Part shown: piece after piece, positions 8,548-19,008 of the stretch
Position numbering within the stretch: position 1 is the stretch's first letter
Layout: every line of letters starts with the position of its first letter
Assembly: GCF_018449575.1 (NCBI RefSeq)
Contig: NZ_JAAVUT010000014.1
Location: 60,069 to 124,068 of the forward strand
Reading direction: 5' to 3'
DNA length: 64,000 bases
Source: Sodalis sp. dw_96
Lineage (GTDB): Bacteria; Pseudomonadota; Gammaproteobacteria; Enterobacterales; Enterobacteriaceae
Position numbers and translations under genes: made by a program
The notes under the pieces: model-generated
What the model saw: only the letters and a program-made list of their open reading frames with translations
Told to the model about the DNA's origin: nothing
Databases searched by the model: none

Positions 8548-10927
8548 CCCGCACTTCCGGCAGGTCGTCGCCGTGTTCCCGAACATAATGATAGTGTTCG
8601 TCCAGCTTGGCGCGGAACAGATCCAGGGCGGCGGCGGCCGGGTGTTGCGCTTTCAGCCCCGCTAAGCGCTCTATGGCGGCGATGGCCAGGTGAAATCTGT
8701 CCAGCTGATTGAGCACCGCCATATCGAACGGCGTGGTGGTGGTGCCTTCTTCCATGAAACCATGTACGTGGATGTTGTCATGGTTTTTGCGTTGATAGGT
8801 CAGGCGATGGATCAGGACCGGATAACCGTGAAAAGCGAAAATCACCGGTCGATCCGGGGTGAACAGCGCGTCGAAATCTTCATCGGAATGGCCATGGGGA
8901 TGCTGATCAGGTGATTGCAGCGCCAGCAGGTCCACCACGTTTACCACCCGGATACGCAGGGCCGGCACATGGCGGCGCAGCAGTTCAGCCGCCGCCAATG
9001 TCTCCAGGGTGGGCACATCTCCGGCGCAGGCCATAACCACATCCGGCGGCGTTTTGCCGTCTTCGTTGCCCGCCCAGTGCCAGATGCCCATGCCTGCCTT
9101 GCAGTGCTTGACCGCTTCGTCCATGGACAGCCACTGCGGCTCCGGCTGTTTGCCCGCCACGATGACATTGATGCGATCGTAGGTATTCAGGCAGTGATCG
9201 CCAACCCACAGCAGGGTGTTGGCATCGGGGGGCAGATAGATACGCACGATATCGGCTTTCTTGTTGGCCACCAGATCCACAAAACCCGGATCCTGGTGGC
9301 TGTAGCCGTTGTGATCCTGCCGCCAGACATGGGAGGACAATAAATAGTTCAGGGAGGATATGGGGCGGCGCCACGGCAGGGCACGGGAGACTTTCAGCCA
9401 CTTGGCGTGCTGGTTGAACATGGAGTCGACAATATGTATAAAGGCTTCATAGCAGGTAAATAATCCGTGCCGGCCGGTGAGCAGATAGCCCTCCAGCCAG
9501 CCCTGGCAAAGATGTTCGCTCAGGACCTCCATCACGCGGCCGTCCATTGCCAACTGCTCGTCGTAAGGCTTGGTCTCCTCCATCCAGACCCGATTGGTGG
9601 CTTCAAATACCGCGCTTAGCCGATTGGATGCCGTCTCGTCGGGGCCGAACAAGCGAAAATTGGCATTATCCGCATTCAGCCGGAAGATATCCCGCAAATA
9701 CTCGCTGAAGATCTTGGTGGATTCCGCCTGGATCCCCCCCCGTTGTGTTATCGCCACTCGGTAGTCGCCGATGTCCGGTGTGTGCAGGGTCTTTCTGAGC
9801 AGACCGCCGTTGGCATGGGGATTGGCCCCCATGCGCCGGGCGCCCTCGGGCGCCAGCCGACGCAATTCGTCTTTAAGCCTGCCTTCGGCGTCGAATAAAT
9901 CATCCGGATCATAACTGCGCATCCACTGCTCCAAAATCCGCCGGTGAGCATCGTTTTCACGGCAGCCTGACACCGGCACCTGATGGGCGCGCCAGAAGCC
10001 TTCCACCTTTTTACCGTCCACGTCCTTGGGGCCGGTCCAGCCTTTCGGGCTGCGAAAAATAATCAGCGGCCAATGGGGCACCCTATGCCCGGGTGCGCTG
10101 CCGGCGACGGCGTCCTGTTGTATCCGATGGATGGCGTCGAAGGCCCGATCGAAAGCGGCGATCGTTTTGCGGTGCATATCCAAGGGTTGATCGCCTTCGA
10201 CAAAAATCGGCTGATAACCATAGCCTTGAAACAGCTGTTGCAGATCTTCATCGCTGCATCGCCCCAGCAGAGTAGGATTGGCTATTTTGTAGCCATTGAG
10301 GTGCAGGATCGGCAGGACGGCGCCGTCGCGTGCCGGATTAATAAATTTATTGCCGTGCCAGCTGGCGGCCAGCGGACCGGTTTCCGCTTCGCCGTCGCCG
10401 ATGACACAGGCGGCGATAAGACCGGGGTTGTCGAATACCGCGCCGTAGGCGTGCACCAGGGAGTAGCCCAGTTCGCCGCCCTCATTGATGGAGCCGGGAG
10501 TCTGTGCCGCCGCATGGCTCGGGATGCCGCCGGGGAACGAAAATTGGCGGAATAAATGGCGCATGCCCTCGGCGTTTTCATTGACGTCGGGATAAATTTC
10601 GCTGTAAGTGCCTTCAAGCCAGGTGTTGGCCACCATGCCTGGTCCGCCGTGTCCCGGGCCACAAATAAACATCATATCCACGTCGCGGTTGCGGATGATG
10701 CGGTTGAGATGGGTATAGATGAAATTGAGACCGGGCGTGGTGCCCCAGTGGCCGAGCAGGCGAGGCTTGATATGTTCAGGAAGCAGCGGCTGACGCAGCA
10801 GGGGATTGTCCATAAGATAGATTTGTCCCACCGACAGATAGTTTGCCGCCCGCCAATAGCGGTCCATCAGCGCCAGTTCATGAGCATCGGGTGTGGAAGG
10901 AACGGACCCAACAACGGTGGTTTCCAT
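8522..10927 (-). CDS. xfp: Xylulose-5-phosphate/fructose-6-phosphate phosphoketolase
   Basis: 801-residue thiamine-diphosphate enzyme that splits xylulose 5-phosphate (and often fructose 6-phosphate) with phosphate to acetyl phosphate plus glyceraldehyde 3-phosphate or erythrose 4-phosphate. Family hallmarks are visible: [15 protein letters not shown], the GPGHGGPGM loop, [29 protein letters not shown] and the diphosphate-binding [19 protein letters not shown]. Length matches the family (about 790-820). GAGGAGA precedes the ATG at 10927, which I prefer to 10945. It is a single gene with no acetate kinase beside it. In enterobacteria it offers a bypass from pentoses to acetyl phosphate. Confidence 0.96.
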   Translation of the reverse strand: METTVVGSVPSTPDAHELALMDRYWRAANYLSVGQIYLMDNPLLRQPLLPEHIKPRLLGHWGTTPGLNFIYTHLNRIIRNRDVDMMFICGPGHGGPGMVANTWLEGTYSEIYPDVNENAEGMRHLFRQFSFPGGIPSHAAAQTPGSINEGGELGYSLVHAYGAVFDNPGLIAACVIGDGEAETGPLAASWHGNKFINPARDGAVLPILHLNGYKIANPTLLGRCSDEDLQQLFQGYGYQPIFVEGDQPLDMHRKTIAAFDRAFDAIHRIQQDAVAGSAPGHRVPHWPLIIFRSPKGWTGPKDVDGKKVEGFWRAHQVPVSGCRENDAHRRILEQWMRSYDPDDLFDAEGRLKDELRRLAPEGARRMGANPHANGGLLRKTLHTPDIGDYRVAITQRGGIQAESTKIFSEYLRDIFRLNADNANFRLFGPDETASNRLSAVFEATNRVWMEETKPYDEQLAMDGRVMEVLSEHLCQGWLEGYLLTGRHGLFTCYEAFIHIVDSMFNQHAKWLKVSRALPWRRPISSLNYLLSSHVWRQDHNGYSHQDPGFVDLVANKKADIVRIYLPPDANTLLWVGDHCLNTYDRINVIVAGKQPEPQWLSMDEAVKHCKAGMGIWHWAGNEDGKTPPDVVMACAGDVPTLETLAAAELLRRHVPALRIRVVNVVDLLALQSPDQHPHGHSDEDFDALFTPDRPVIFAFHGYPVLIHRLTYQRKNHDNIHVHGFMEEGTTTTPFDMAVLNQLDRFHLAIAAIERLAGLKAQHPAAAALDLFRAKLDEHYHYVREHGDDLPEVRDWQWQNAG

Positions 10928-11102
10928 ATGAAGTCTCCTCGGCATACATAGGTGATACGGAATAGCACAAGTCTAGACCGGTATCTCCCTCTATGCCCGA
11001 GTAGGGGGGCCCAGGCAGGTACGCCGAGTGCATTTCTTTTCATAAGCCGAATCCTGATTATTCAATTCCTGATGGATGGACTCCTTATCGGTTAATGCCC
11101 CC

Positions 11103-12218
11103 TCAGCCCCTCGTCCCACAGGAAGATCGGATAATCAGCTCGCCGCGCAGCTGTATATGACGGGGGGCCACCTGAGGAAACTGTATGCGGTTAAGCATCA
11201 GGAAAATAGCGCTTTCGGCGATATCGCCAAAGGGTTGTTTATAGGTGGTCAAGGGAATCCCGAGCAAAGCCGAATATTCATTATCGTCAAAGCCGACGAC
11301 GTTCACTTTGCGGTTGATTTGAGTGCAGACGGATAACAGCTTCATGGCGGTGAAATCATTGGCGCATACAATATTGGTGGCGCCGGAATCGAGTATCCGG
11401 TTAATGAACTCCTTATCCCCCACCGCACCCTCATGCACCCACTCGCCCATGGCGGGCAGGGAGGCTTCCAGCAACGCCAGCCTATATCCCATGATGCGCA
11501 TGGAAACCGTATGCGCCGAGTAGTTTTCACACAGAAAATCAACGCGCCGCGTTTTGTTCTTCAACAAATGGTGGGTCACAGAATAACCGGCGGCAATGTT
11601 ATCTATACCCACCAGATCATAGGCGCTTCTGTTGGGATAGGCGGCCAAATCGCTGTCCACCAGCACCACTTTGATATTGCACTGTGAGAGTTTATGAAGA
11701 ATAAGATCGTTGATTTCATCCGCAAAGGGGTGAAATTCAATAGGAATAAAAAATATGCCATGAACGTTATTTTTGATATAACGATCGATGATCTTTTCAA
11801 CGGTAATGATGATTTTCTGTTTACTGGCATCCGAACCCATGGTGACGACACCGTTCCAGACCAGGGAGAAATTAAACTGTTGCGATAATGACGCCATGGA
11901 TTTGAATATCTGCTCGAACAGGAAGCCGCTTTCATTGGCTTCCAGACGGGGGGATAATATACCCAGAGTCAGTTCTTGCGGCGTGACGAGAGATTCCTGG
12001 TGTTGAACACAGACGTAATGACCGGAGCCTTGGGTACTGCTAATCAGGCCCATTTCTCTTAATTTGGCCAAGGCTTTGGATATTGTGGGTCTGGAGACGA
12101 AAAATTCATCACATAAAATTTTTTCCGAGGGTAAACGTTGATCTTCTTCGTAGATCCCGTCAAGGATACGCTGTTTTATCGTCAAAAATACCGCGTCCAG
12201 TTTACCTCTTTTTGTCAT
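11103..12218 (-). CDS. GntR/LacI hybrid regulator (AraR-like architecture)
   Basis: 371-residue regulator combining a GntR winged helix (about residues 5-75: ILDGIYEEDQRLPSEKILCD, VSRPTISKALAKLREMGLIS, GSGHYV) with a LacI/periplasmic-binding-protein sensor domain ending NVVGFDDNEYSALLGIPLTT and RHIQLRGELIIRSS. This domain pairing is that of AraR-type sugar repressors. The ATG at 12218 (MTKRGKLDAVF) is the best start; a TTG at 12242 would add eight residues. It diverges from the sugar operon starting at 13056 and very likely controls it, with a sugar as inducer. Confidence 0.88.
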   Translation of the reverse strand: MTKRGKLDAVFLTIKQRILDGIYEEDQRLPSEKILCDEFFVSRPTISKALAKLREMGLISSTQGSGHYVCVQHQESLVTPQELTLGILSPRLEANESGFLFEQIFKSMASLSQQFNFSLVWNGVVTMGSDASKQKIIITVEKIIDRYIKNNVHGIFFIPIEFHPFADEINDLILHKLSQCNIKVVLVDSDLAAYPNRSAYDLVGIDNIAAGYSVTHHLLKNKTRRVDFLCENYSAHTVSMRIMGYRLALLEASLPAMGEWVHEGAVGDKEFINRILDSGATNIVCANDFTAMKLLSVCTQINRKVNVVGFDDNEYSALLGIPLTTYKQPFGDIAESAIFLMLNRIQFPQVAPRHIQLRGELIIRSSCGTRG

Positions 12219-13055
12219 GATGATTTTTTTCGCCTGTTCCAAAATTAATTAGGTCACCCAAAACTATCCAAGGGCCGGGAAATAACACCGACATGATATA
12301 ACCTGAACCAGCCAATATTTAAAAACACCATAAATGATAAAAGTTGTAAAATCAAGCGGGTAAATTGGTCAAAATTTATGCCACCCGATCTTCGCGCTGC
12401 TAATGGGATTATCGTGCAGGGAATAAAAATAAACCCATCCCGCGCACACTAAATGAAGATTTTTTTCTTTAACACGAGTGTGGTCACAATCTGATTCCCA
12501 TTCCCTTAGGGCTTTCTCTTCAATGGTTTGATCCTGGTGACGGTTGCCACGCTATGGGATAAACCTTGGCAAGTCGCCGGCCGCTATTAGCCGTTCCGCC
12601 TCATTTTAGTCCTCTCCTTGTTGTAATCAGCCTTCTTCGGGCGTATCTGGGCCGTCAGATAAACAGGAAAGGGCTATGACCCGCACCGGGTGGTCGGGAA
12701 TGCCGTGATGGGATAAGTACTCTCACTCAGTGGTTTTGCCTTCTTCCAATGTTATTTTTATAACATATTGTTTTAAAACATTATTTTATCTATTCTTCGT
12801 CCCATGTGTGGTTCGCCGCGGCGAAACGAGGAGGCTGTAATGCATTTGAATTATTAATGTGAGCGTGATCACTTTAATGACGAAATAGTGAATATTTTTA
12901 ACAAATTTGCAAAGAATATGTGATCAATATCGAAGGTTAAGCTGCAAATTTATCGTATGTTGTATGCACATATTAACTAATTAATTTTACAAATTTGTCA
13001 ATATGTAAAGTTAATTCGCCCATGCCGATATAATTTTAAACAGAGGATTTTTTTG
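12219..13055. promoter_or_regulatory. Long divergent control region of the sugar operon
   Basis: This 837-base gap has no convincing gene. The half near the operon is AT-rich and contains TGTTATTTTTATAACA (12750-12765), TGTTTTAAAACA (12769-12780), a CRP-like site (12858-12873), ACAAATTTGC (12901-12910) and the palindrome ACAAATTTGT (12989-12998). The two ACAAATTTG boxes are candidate operators for the divergent regulator. A five-codon frame with a strong GAGGAGG ribosome site starts at 12840. Bases 12219-12740 show nothing I can interpret. Confidence 0.5.
12858..12873. promoter_or_regulatory. CRP binding site
   Basis: TGTGAGCGTGATCACT matches the CRP consensus TGTGA-N6-TCACA at nine of ten conserved bases. 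Its position about 180 bases before the sugar operon fits catabolite control. Confidence 0.65.
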
Positions 13056-13628
13056 ATGTATACCTACAAGAACCTCGTTGAACAGGTTATAGCTGAAAAC
13101 AAAACGACGCTACTGGCGGTGGATGAAACTGAAATCAACCAGCTCATGGATGAAATATGTAAAGCAAAAACAATTCAGTTGTATGCTATGGGTAGAATGC
13201 AACTTTCCGTGCGCGCTTTTGCTATGCGGCTGAAACATATGGGATTTGACAGCTATGTGGTCTATGACACCACCACGCCCTGTATCGGGGCGGGAGACCT
13301 GCTCATCGGCCATTGCGCGGTAACCAATGTCGAACTCAATGTCATTAAACTGGCCAAGGAAGCCGGTGCCCGCATCGCTTTGCTCACCGCGCATCCGGAA
13401 AACGAACACGGCGGTTATGCCGACTTGACGGTAAGAGTGCCGGGCCAGATTTTTGGCGGCGCCGAGGAAGTGGCATCCATTCAACCCATGTCGTCTTTGC
13501 TGGAACAATCGTTATTTTTGTTTGTTGATATTATTACCATGCTGTTGATTGAAAAAACCGGTATATCCCTCGATGAGATGAAAAAGCGTCACACTAATCT
13601 GGAAGGGTTACCGCACAAATTTGCCTAA
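13056..13628 (+). CDS. SIS-domain sugar-phosphate isomerase, 6-phospho-3-hexuloisomerase-like
   Basis: 190-residue single SIS-domain protein of the HxlB (6-phospho-3-hexuloisomerase) type. Visible elements: IQLYAMGRMQLSVRAFAMRL (phosphosugar loop region), MGFDSYVVYDTTTPCIGAGD and LLIGHCAVT, then ELNVIKLAKEAGARIALLTA. HxlB converts 3-hexulose 6-phosphate to fructose 6-phosphate; here no HxlA (formaldehyde-fixing) partner is present, so a role in sugar catabolism is more likely than formaldehyde assimilation. The ATG at 13056 has AGAGG upstream. It is the first gene of the sugar operon. Confidence 0.82.
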   Translation: MYTYKNLVEQVIAENKTTLLAVDETEINQLMDEICKAKTIQLYAMGRMQLSVRAFAMRLKHMGFDSYVVYDTTTPCIGAGDLLIGHCAVTNVELNVIKLAKEAGARIALLTAHPENEHGGYADLTVRVPGQIFGGAEEVASIQPMSSLLEQSLFLFVDIITMLLIEKTGISLDEMKKRHTNLEGLPHKFA

Positions 13629-13659
13629 CATTGAATTTATTTAGCCAAAAGGCCCGATT

Positions 13660-14133
13660 ATGAAAGATGGTGACATAATACAAATTGCTCATCTTGTTTC
13701 AAGCCTGGATGACGCGATGGAGCATTATTATCATGTTTGTCATATCGGCCCATGGGACGTATATACCTATGGACCGCATAATATCAAAAACTCTCTTTAT
13801 CGTGGTAAACCGGCGGAACATATTTATAAAATCGCCGTATGCTGGGTTAACGGCGTTCAAATGGAACTCATGCAGCCTATAAGTGGATATAGCATCTATG
13901 ACGAATATATCGAAAAACACGGTTATGGTTTGCACCATATGAAACTTTATTTTAAAGATTGCCGAGAGGCGATAGCCGAATATGAAAAGCGCGGCTACCA
14001 GGTGGTGCAAAGCGGCAATATCGGTGACGATGTTTTTTATTATCTTGATACCGAAGAGCGGTTCCAGGGCGCGGTGATCGAATTGGGCAACGCCGGTGCC
14101 ATACCTGAACCAGAAAGCCGGTATCCCGCCTGA
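13660..14133 (+). CDS. VOC-superfamily (glyoxalase-fold) protein
   Basis: 157-residue protein with the paired beta-alpha-beta-beta-beta modules of the vicinal-oxygen-chelate fold. Candidate metal ligands sit where the family has them: His in IAHLV, Glu in VQMELMQP, His in GYGLHHMKLY and Glu in GAVIELG. The VOC superfamily includes lyases, dioxygenases and epimerases; which of these applies is not readable. Sitting between an SIS isomerase and a sugar importer, an epimerase or isomerase step on the imported sugar is the most economical inference. Confidence 0.8.
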   Translation: MKDGDIIQIAHLVSSLDDAMEHYYHVCHIGPWDVYTYGPHNIKNSLYRGKPAEHIYKIAVCWVNGVQMELMQPISGYSIYDEYIEKHGYGLHHMKLYFKDCREAIAEYEKRGYQVVQSGNIGDDVFYYLDTEERFQGAVIELGNAGAIPEPESRYPA

Positions 14134-14226
14134 TATACCCGTCATAATTCCAGTTTCAGGTGCGTTGGCTTTCCTGCGGCTCGAAATATTAAGGGCATAA
14201 TATATTGTTAATGATGAGGAATAATC

Positions 14227-15219
14227 ATGAAAAATTTCAACGCGGTTGCGCTGTGCCTGTGGCTTGGCGCCGCCATTAATACTTACCCGATTATCGCCAA
14301 TGCCGCCGCCGATCAGCAATTAACCATGGTGGGCATTCCGAAATTACGTTCCGCCTGGTTTAACGATTATGAAAAAGGGCTGAAAAAAGCCGGCAAGGAT
14401 TTTGGCGTCAATGTTTACCAGCAGGCGCCCGCGTCGCCGGATGAAGCGCAACAGGTCCGCATTATCGAAGACTCCATCAGCCAGGGTGTGAATGCGGTAC
14501 TGGTGGTGCCGAATAACGCCAGTTCCTGCGAACCGGTTTTCGCCCGCGCCCATGATAAAGGCATTGTGGTCATTACCCATGAGTCGGTGAATCAGGCCAA
14601 CGCCGATTTTGACGTGGAAATGATCGAAAATGAAAAATTCGGCAAATACATGATGGATCAGTTTGCCCAGCATGTGAACGGCAGCGGCGAATACGCCATC
14701 TATGTCGGTTCGTTAACCGTGCCCGCCCATAATACCTGGGCGGATGCGGCGATAAAGGAAGCGAAGGCGAAATACCCCAATCTGAAGCTGGTGGCCGATC
14801 GTTTCCCGGTGAGCGAGGATCGCAACGCCTCTCGCCAGAAGACCCTCGAACTGTTATCCACCTATCCTGACCTGAAAGGGGTGATTTCATTCGGCAGCCA
14901 GGGCGGGCCAGGAGCGGCGCAAGCGCTGCGCGAGAAGGGACTGGTGGGCAAACTGACCGTCATGGGCACCACCTCGCCGAAAGAGGGGGCGTCATTCCTG
15001 AAGGACGGTTCTTTGACCGAGCTGATTCTGTGGAGTCCGGGGGATGCCGCGTATTCCATGACCTATATCGCTAAAATGATCGTTGAAGGCAAGCGCGACC
15101 AGATTAAAAACGGGCTGGAAATCCCCGGGATAGGCAAACCGGATATCAACGGTAAAAACATTATTTTTGATAAACCGCTCACCGTCACCAAAGACAACTA
15201 CAGCAAATACGATTTCTAA
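14227..15219 (+). CDS. Sugar ABC transporter periplasmic binding protein, LsrB/RhaS-like
   Basis: 330-residue exported solute-binding protein. A signal peptide (MKNFNAVALCLWLGAAINTY onward, cleavage near ANA-AA at 25-27) precedes a type-I periplasmic-binding fold: LTMVGIPKLRSAWFNDYEKG, QGVNAVLVVPNNASSCEPVF, YPDLKGVISFGSQGGPGAAQ, and the terminal NYSKYDF, which resembles the end of E. coli LsrB. It delivers a sugar-like ligand to the permeases encoded downstream. An unambiguous ligand cannot be read; autoinducer-2, rhamnose and rarer hexoses are all bound by this branch. Confidence 0.88.
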   Translation: MKNFNAVALCLWLGAAINTYPIIANAAADQQLTMVGIPKLRSAWFNDYEKGLKKAGKDFGVNVYQQAPASPDEAQQVRIIEDSISQGVNAVLVVPNNASSCEPVFARAHDKGIVVITHESVNQANADFDVEMIENEKFGKYMMDQFAQHVNGSGEYAIYVGSLTVPAHNTWADAAIKEAKAKYPNLKLVADRFPVSEDRNASRQKTLELLSTYPDLKGVISFGSQGGPGAAQALREKGLVGKLTVMGTTSPKEGASFLKDGSLTELILWSPGDAAYSMTYIAKMIVEGKRDQIKNGLEIPGIGKPDINGKNIIFDKPLTVTKDNYSKYDF

Positions 15220-15280
15220 TCGGGATACCGAACAGGGGCTGACAGCGCCGGCGCCCCTGTTCACTGCCGGAGGACATACA

Positions 15281-16762
15281 ATGCAATTTCTTGCCGTTGA
15301 GCATATTACCAAGACCTTCGACGGGGTGACCGCCCTTAATGATGTCAGTTTTGACATCAACGTGGGGGAAATTCACGGTTTGGTGGGAGAAAACGGCTGC
15401 GGCAAATCCACTCTGATGAAAATCGTCGCCGGCGTGCTGGATTTCCATCGCGGCACCCTGCGTATCAACGGCCGCCAAATGGATAAATATTCCGCCATCG
15501 AGGCGGTAAAACAGGGAATCGGCATCATCTACCAGGATTTATCGTTGTTTCCCAACCTGACGGTATTGGAAAATATTTATATCAGCCAGATGGTGAATGA
15601 TAATAAAACGCTGGTATTTTCAGCCGCCTATAAAGACAAGGTTAACGCCATTATCCAGCAGTTGGGTATCAATATCGATCTTGAGGCGGATGTGGACGAT
15701 TTGCCCATCGCCAAACAGCAGTTGGTGGCCATTGCCCGGGCGCTGGTCAATGACTCCAGGCTTATTATTCTGGACGAACCCACCACGGCGCTGACCCGTA
15801 CCGAAATCAAGCATCTGTTTGCCCTCCTCAATCGCCTGCGAACGCAGGGAATTTCGTTTATTTTTATCAGCCACAAGCTTAATGAGCTGCTGGAAATCTG
15901 CGATCGCATCACCGTCATGCGCGACGGCAAATTAATCGACACGGTGGCCGGCAGCGAAGCCACCACCGCGAAAATCGAAGCCTTGATGTTGGGTTATGAG
16001 CTGACCTTTCCCCCACGGCAATCCCATGCCACGTCTGATGTGTTGCTTAGCGTGCGCGGCCTGTGCAAGAAGAACAGCTTTCAGGAGATAAGCTTCGATT
16101 TACATAAGGGCGAGGTATTGGGCATCGCCGGGCTATTGGGGGCCGGCCGCACCGAACTTGCTTTGGCGCTGTTCGGCATCGAGCCGGCGCAAAAGGGACA
16201 AATCTTTATCGAGAACCGGCCGGTGACCATCGGTAATGTCGGCACCGCGGTGGCCAACGGCATCGCCTATGTTCCGGAAGACCGATTGCTGCAGGGTCTG
16301 ATTATGCAGCAAAGTATCGCCGCCAACACCGCACTCTGCTCGTTGAAATCATACCTCAATCCGCTGGGGCTGCTGGACGGCGGCAAGATGCGCAGGGCGG
16401 TGAGCGGCCTGCTGAAAGGCATGCAGGTGAAATACGACAGTATGGATAAAGAGATCAGAATGCTTTCCGGCGGCAACCAGCAAAAAGTGGTGTTGGCGAA
16501 ATGGCTTGCCACCCATCCGCGTATTTTCATTCTGGACAGCCCGACGGTGGGTATTGACGTGGGGGCTAAAAGTTATATTTACCAAACGGTGAAGCAGAAG
16601 GCCGCCGAGGGCATGGGTATCTTGTTTATTTCCGACGAACTGCCCGAGCTGTTGGCTAATTGCGACCGGATTATCATGATGAACCGGGGCCGATTCGGTA
16701 AGGAATATGCCACCGACGCCATTGATAATGAAACGCTGCAGCAAGAAATAGAAAACGTCTGA
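15281..16762 (+). CDS. Sugar ABC transporter ATPase, RbsA/LsrA-like (two nucleotide-binding domains)
   Basis: 493-residue tandem ATPase of the carbohydrate-uptake-2 family. The first domain has Walker A GENGCGKST and Walker B LIILDEPTTALT; the second has the degenerate GLLGAGRTEL loop and the signature LSGGNQQKVVLAKWLA, as usual for RbsA-like proteins. The start at 15281 (MQFLAVEHITKTF) follows CCGGAGGA; the frame is open further upstream but that overlaps the binding-protein gene. It energises the two following permeases. Confidence 0.93.
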   Translation: MQFLAVEHITKTFDGVTALNDVSFDINVGEIHGLVGENGCGKSTLMKIVAGVLDFHRGTLRINGRQMDKYSAIEAVKQGIGIIYQDLSLFPNLTVLENIYISQMVNDNKTLVFSAAYKDKVNAIIQQLGINIDLEADVDDLPIAKQQLVAIARALVNDSRLIILDEPTTALTRTEIKHLFALLNRLRTQGISFIFISHKLNELLEICDRITVMRDGKLIDTVAGSEATTAKIEALMLGYELTFPPRQSHATSDVLLSVRGLCKKNSFQEISFDLHKGEVLGIAGLLGAGRTELALALFGIEPAQKGQIFIENRPVTIGNVGTAVANGIAYVPEDRLLQGLIMQQSIAANTALCSLKSYLNPLGLLDGGKMRRAVSGLLKGMQVKYDSMDKEIRMLSGGNQQKVVLAKWLATHPRIFILDSPTVGIDVGAKSYIYQTVKQKAAEGMGILFISDELPELLANCDRIIMMNRGRFGKEYATDAIDNETLQQEIENV

Positions 16763-16800
16763 TGTTGTCAGTGTAAAGAAGCGGGTGAGGTTATTTTATT

Positions 16801-17820
16801 ATGGATATGTCCAAGATTTTCAAATCGCGGGAATTGCTGTTGCTTCTGCTGATTATTGTATTCTCCATTGCCATTACCTATATCAATCCGGCATTCATGT
16901 CGTTGGATAATATTGCCGATTTACTTAAAGCCAATACCGTACTGGGCATTTTTGCCCTCGGCGTATTGCTGGTATTGATTTCCGGCGGATTCGACGTCTC
17001 ATTTACCGCCATCGCCCAGGTGGTGCAGTACGCCGTGGTCTATTACTTCCTGCAGGCCAATCTGGATAACATCTATCTGGCGATATTGTGCAGTATCATT
17101 ATCGGCGCGGTAATGGGATCGCTCAATGGCGTGATTATTTACTATTTCAAGATTACCGCGATTATTGTCACCATTGCCACCAACAGCCTGTTTTACGGTC
17201 TGTTATACGTCGTGACCCAGGGTGATTTGATCTACGATATCCCGCCGTCGTTCCTGGGTTTGGCGGAGCTGAAAATTTTCCCGCTGCATGCCGCCAACGG
17301 CGCATTGTACGGTATCAGTTTTGTCACCTGCCTGTGGTTCCTGCTGGCGCTTGGCATGCATTTATTCCTGCGACATACCGTGCTGGGACGCAGCGTGTAC
17401 GCCATCGGCGGTAATCCCGTCTCGGCGGAGCGGGTGGGTTTCAACCTGAAAAAAACCACGCTGTTTATCTACACCCTGGTGGGCGCCATTTCCGGCTTTG
17501 CCAGTATTGTCCAGGTATCGATTGTGCAAACGGTCATTCCCAATTCCATCGTCGGTTCGGAATTACAGGTGATCGCCGCCGTGGTATTGGGCGGGGCGTC
17601 GGTCACCGGCGGCCGCGGCAGCGTGGCGGGTACTCTGCTGGGGGTGCTGCTGTTCGCCATTCTCAGTAACAGCCTGACCCTGATGAAAATATCGCCGTAT
17701 TACTACAACGTGTTTACCGGCCTGGTGATTTTATTCAGCGTTGCCATCAACGCATTGCAGGTTATCAGGCAACGGCGCTCCCGCGTGCGGGTGCTGGTGG
17801 ATATCAAGGAGCCCTCATGA
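16801..17820 (+). CDS. Sugar ABC transporter permease 1
   Basis: 339-residue hydrophobic protein of the branched/sugar permease family (BPD_transp_2; RbsC/LsrC-like), with about eight to ten membrane segments. The typical inner motif GRSVYAIGGNPVSAERVGFN and the ALQVIAAVVLGGASVTGGRGS-like segment (here QVIAAVVLGGASVTGGRGSV) identify the family. It overlaps the second permease by four bases (ATGA), implying coupled translation and a heterodimeric channel. Confidence 0.92.
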   Translation: MDMSKIFKSRELLLLLLIIVFSIAITYINPAFMSLDNIADLLKANTVLGIFALGVLLVLISGGFDVSFTAIAQVVQYAVVYYFLQANLDNIYLAILCSIIIGAVMGSLNGVIIYYFKITAIIVTIATNSLFYGLLYVVTQGDLIYDIPPSFLGLAELKIFPLHAANGALYGISFVTCLWFLLALGMHLFLRHTVLGRSVYAIGGNPVSAERVGFNLKKTTLFIYTLVGAISGFASIVQVSIVQTVIPNSIVGSELQVIAAVVLGGASVTGGRGSVAGTLLGVLLFAILSNSLTLMKISPYYYNVFTGLVILFSVAINALQVIRQRRSRVRVLVDIKEPS

Positions 17821-18851
17821 AAGCGATAGCAGTTGGAAAAAAACAATCGGGTAAAGTGCCGTTGTCGCCGATTATCCGTGAAAACGCCTCCTTGTATCTG
17901 GTGTTGGCGGCGGTATTTGTTTTGATGTATTTCCTGAACGGCGCCAAGTTTTTAAGCGTACAGAATTTCAGTTCCATGGCGTATCAATTGCCCATCGTCG
18001 GTTTTTTGTCGCTGGGGATGATGATTTCCATGTTGTCGGGAGGGATAAACCTGTCGATTATCGCCACCACCAACCTTAACGGCATTGTGATCGCCTTGTT
18101 TTTGCAATCCTTTGCCCCCCAGGGCATGAAGCTGGCATCGGGGGAAATGATTGCCGTGGCGATTGCGCTTGGACTGGCGGCCTGCGTGGTGGTGGGGGTG
18201 ATTAACGGTTTACTGATCGCCTTGTTGAAAATACCGGATATTTTGGTGACGTTGGGCACCATGACCCTGATTTCAGGTTTGAACGTGGTTTTCACCAAAG
18301 GTTATACCATCACCGGCTTTCCCGCGGCACTGGTGAATATCGGCAACGGCCAAAGTTTCGGCGTACCCAATTCACTGTTCCTGTTTGTGGTCGCCGCCAT
18401 TGTCGCGTCGGTGATCCTGAATAAGACCCGGTTTGGTTTTAACCTCTATATGATGGGTTCCAATCCGGTGGCGGCACGTTTTTCCAATATCAGCATCCTC
18501 AAGGTCACGATTATCCAGTATGTGCTGTCGTCCTGTTTTGCCGCGCTTACCGCACTGGTGATGATCGGCCAATTGAATTCAGTCAAGGCCAGTTATGCCG
18601 ATTCCTACCTGCTGGTGGCGGTTTTGGCGGCGTTTCTAGGCAAGGTCAGCCCGTTTGGCGGATTTGGCCGGGTATCCGGCGTGGTGCTGGCGGTGATCAT
18701 TTTGCAATTGATCTCCAGCGGCCTGAATCTGCTACGCCTGGATCCGTTTATGATCACGGCAACCTGGGGCGGTATCATTATTATTATCGTGCTGTGCCGC
18801 GGGCTGTTCTCCACACTCATCCGGCGAATGAAACTGCGCCGCCGGGTTTAA
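17817..18851 (+). CDS. Sugar ABC transporter permease 2
   Basis: 344-residue permease of the same family as its neighbour (LsrD/RbsC-like), with about eight to ten hydrophobic segments and the motif FNLYMMGSNPVAARFSNIS. Two distinct permeases with one binding protein is the LsrCD arrangement rather than the single RbsC type. The 157 bases to the kinase gene contain no clear terminator, so the kinase may belong to the same transcript. Confidence 0.92.
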   Translation: MKAIAVGKKQSGKVPLSPIIRENASLYLVLAAVFVLMYFLNGAKFLSVQNFSSMAYQLPIVGFLSLGMMISMLSGGINLSIIATTNLNGIVIALFLQSFAPQGMKLASGEMIAVAIALGLAACVVVGVINGLLIALLKIPDILVTLGTMTLISGLNVVFTKGYTITGFPAALVNIGNGQSFGVPNSLFLFVVAAIVASVILNKTRFGFNLYMMGSNPVAARFSNISILKVTIIQYVLSSCFAALTALVMIGQLNSVKASYADSYLLVAVLAAFLGKVSPFGGFGRVSGVVLAVIILQLISSGLNLLRLDPFMITATWGGIIIIIVLCRGLFSTLIRRMKLRRRV

Positions 18852-19008
18852 CACCGCCGTGACATCGGTTGTCATCTCCTCGTGATGGTATCGGGGGGGC
18901 ATCTTCGATACCACCGGTTGTAAACACCCCGGTAGGGTATCGGTTGTCACTGTCCCGGCGCATCGTTATTATCTGCCGCAAACGGCGTATAAAAATAAAG
19001 GCTTATCT

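Noticed and set aside
12510..12590. Protein-like stretch GFLFNGLILVTVATLWDKPW ending at TAG in the long control region
   Set aside because: Only 26 codons, immediately preceded by a stop in the same frame, with no start. Probably chance.
13056..13628. Ribulose-monophosphate formaldehyde assimilation
   Set aside because: No 3-hexulose-6-phosphate synthase (HxlA) or formaldehyde-related gene is nearby; a sugar importer and kinase surround the isomerase instead.
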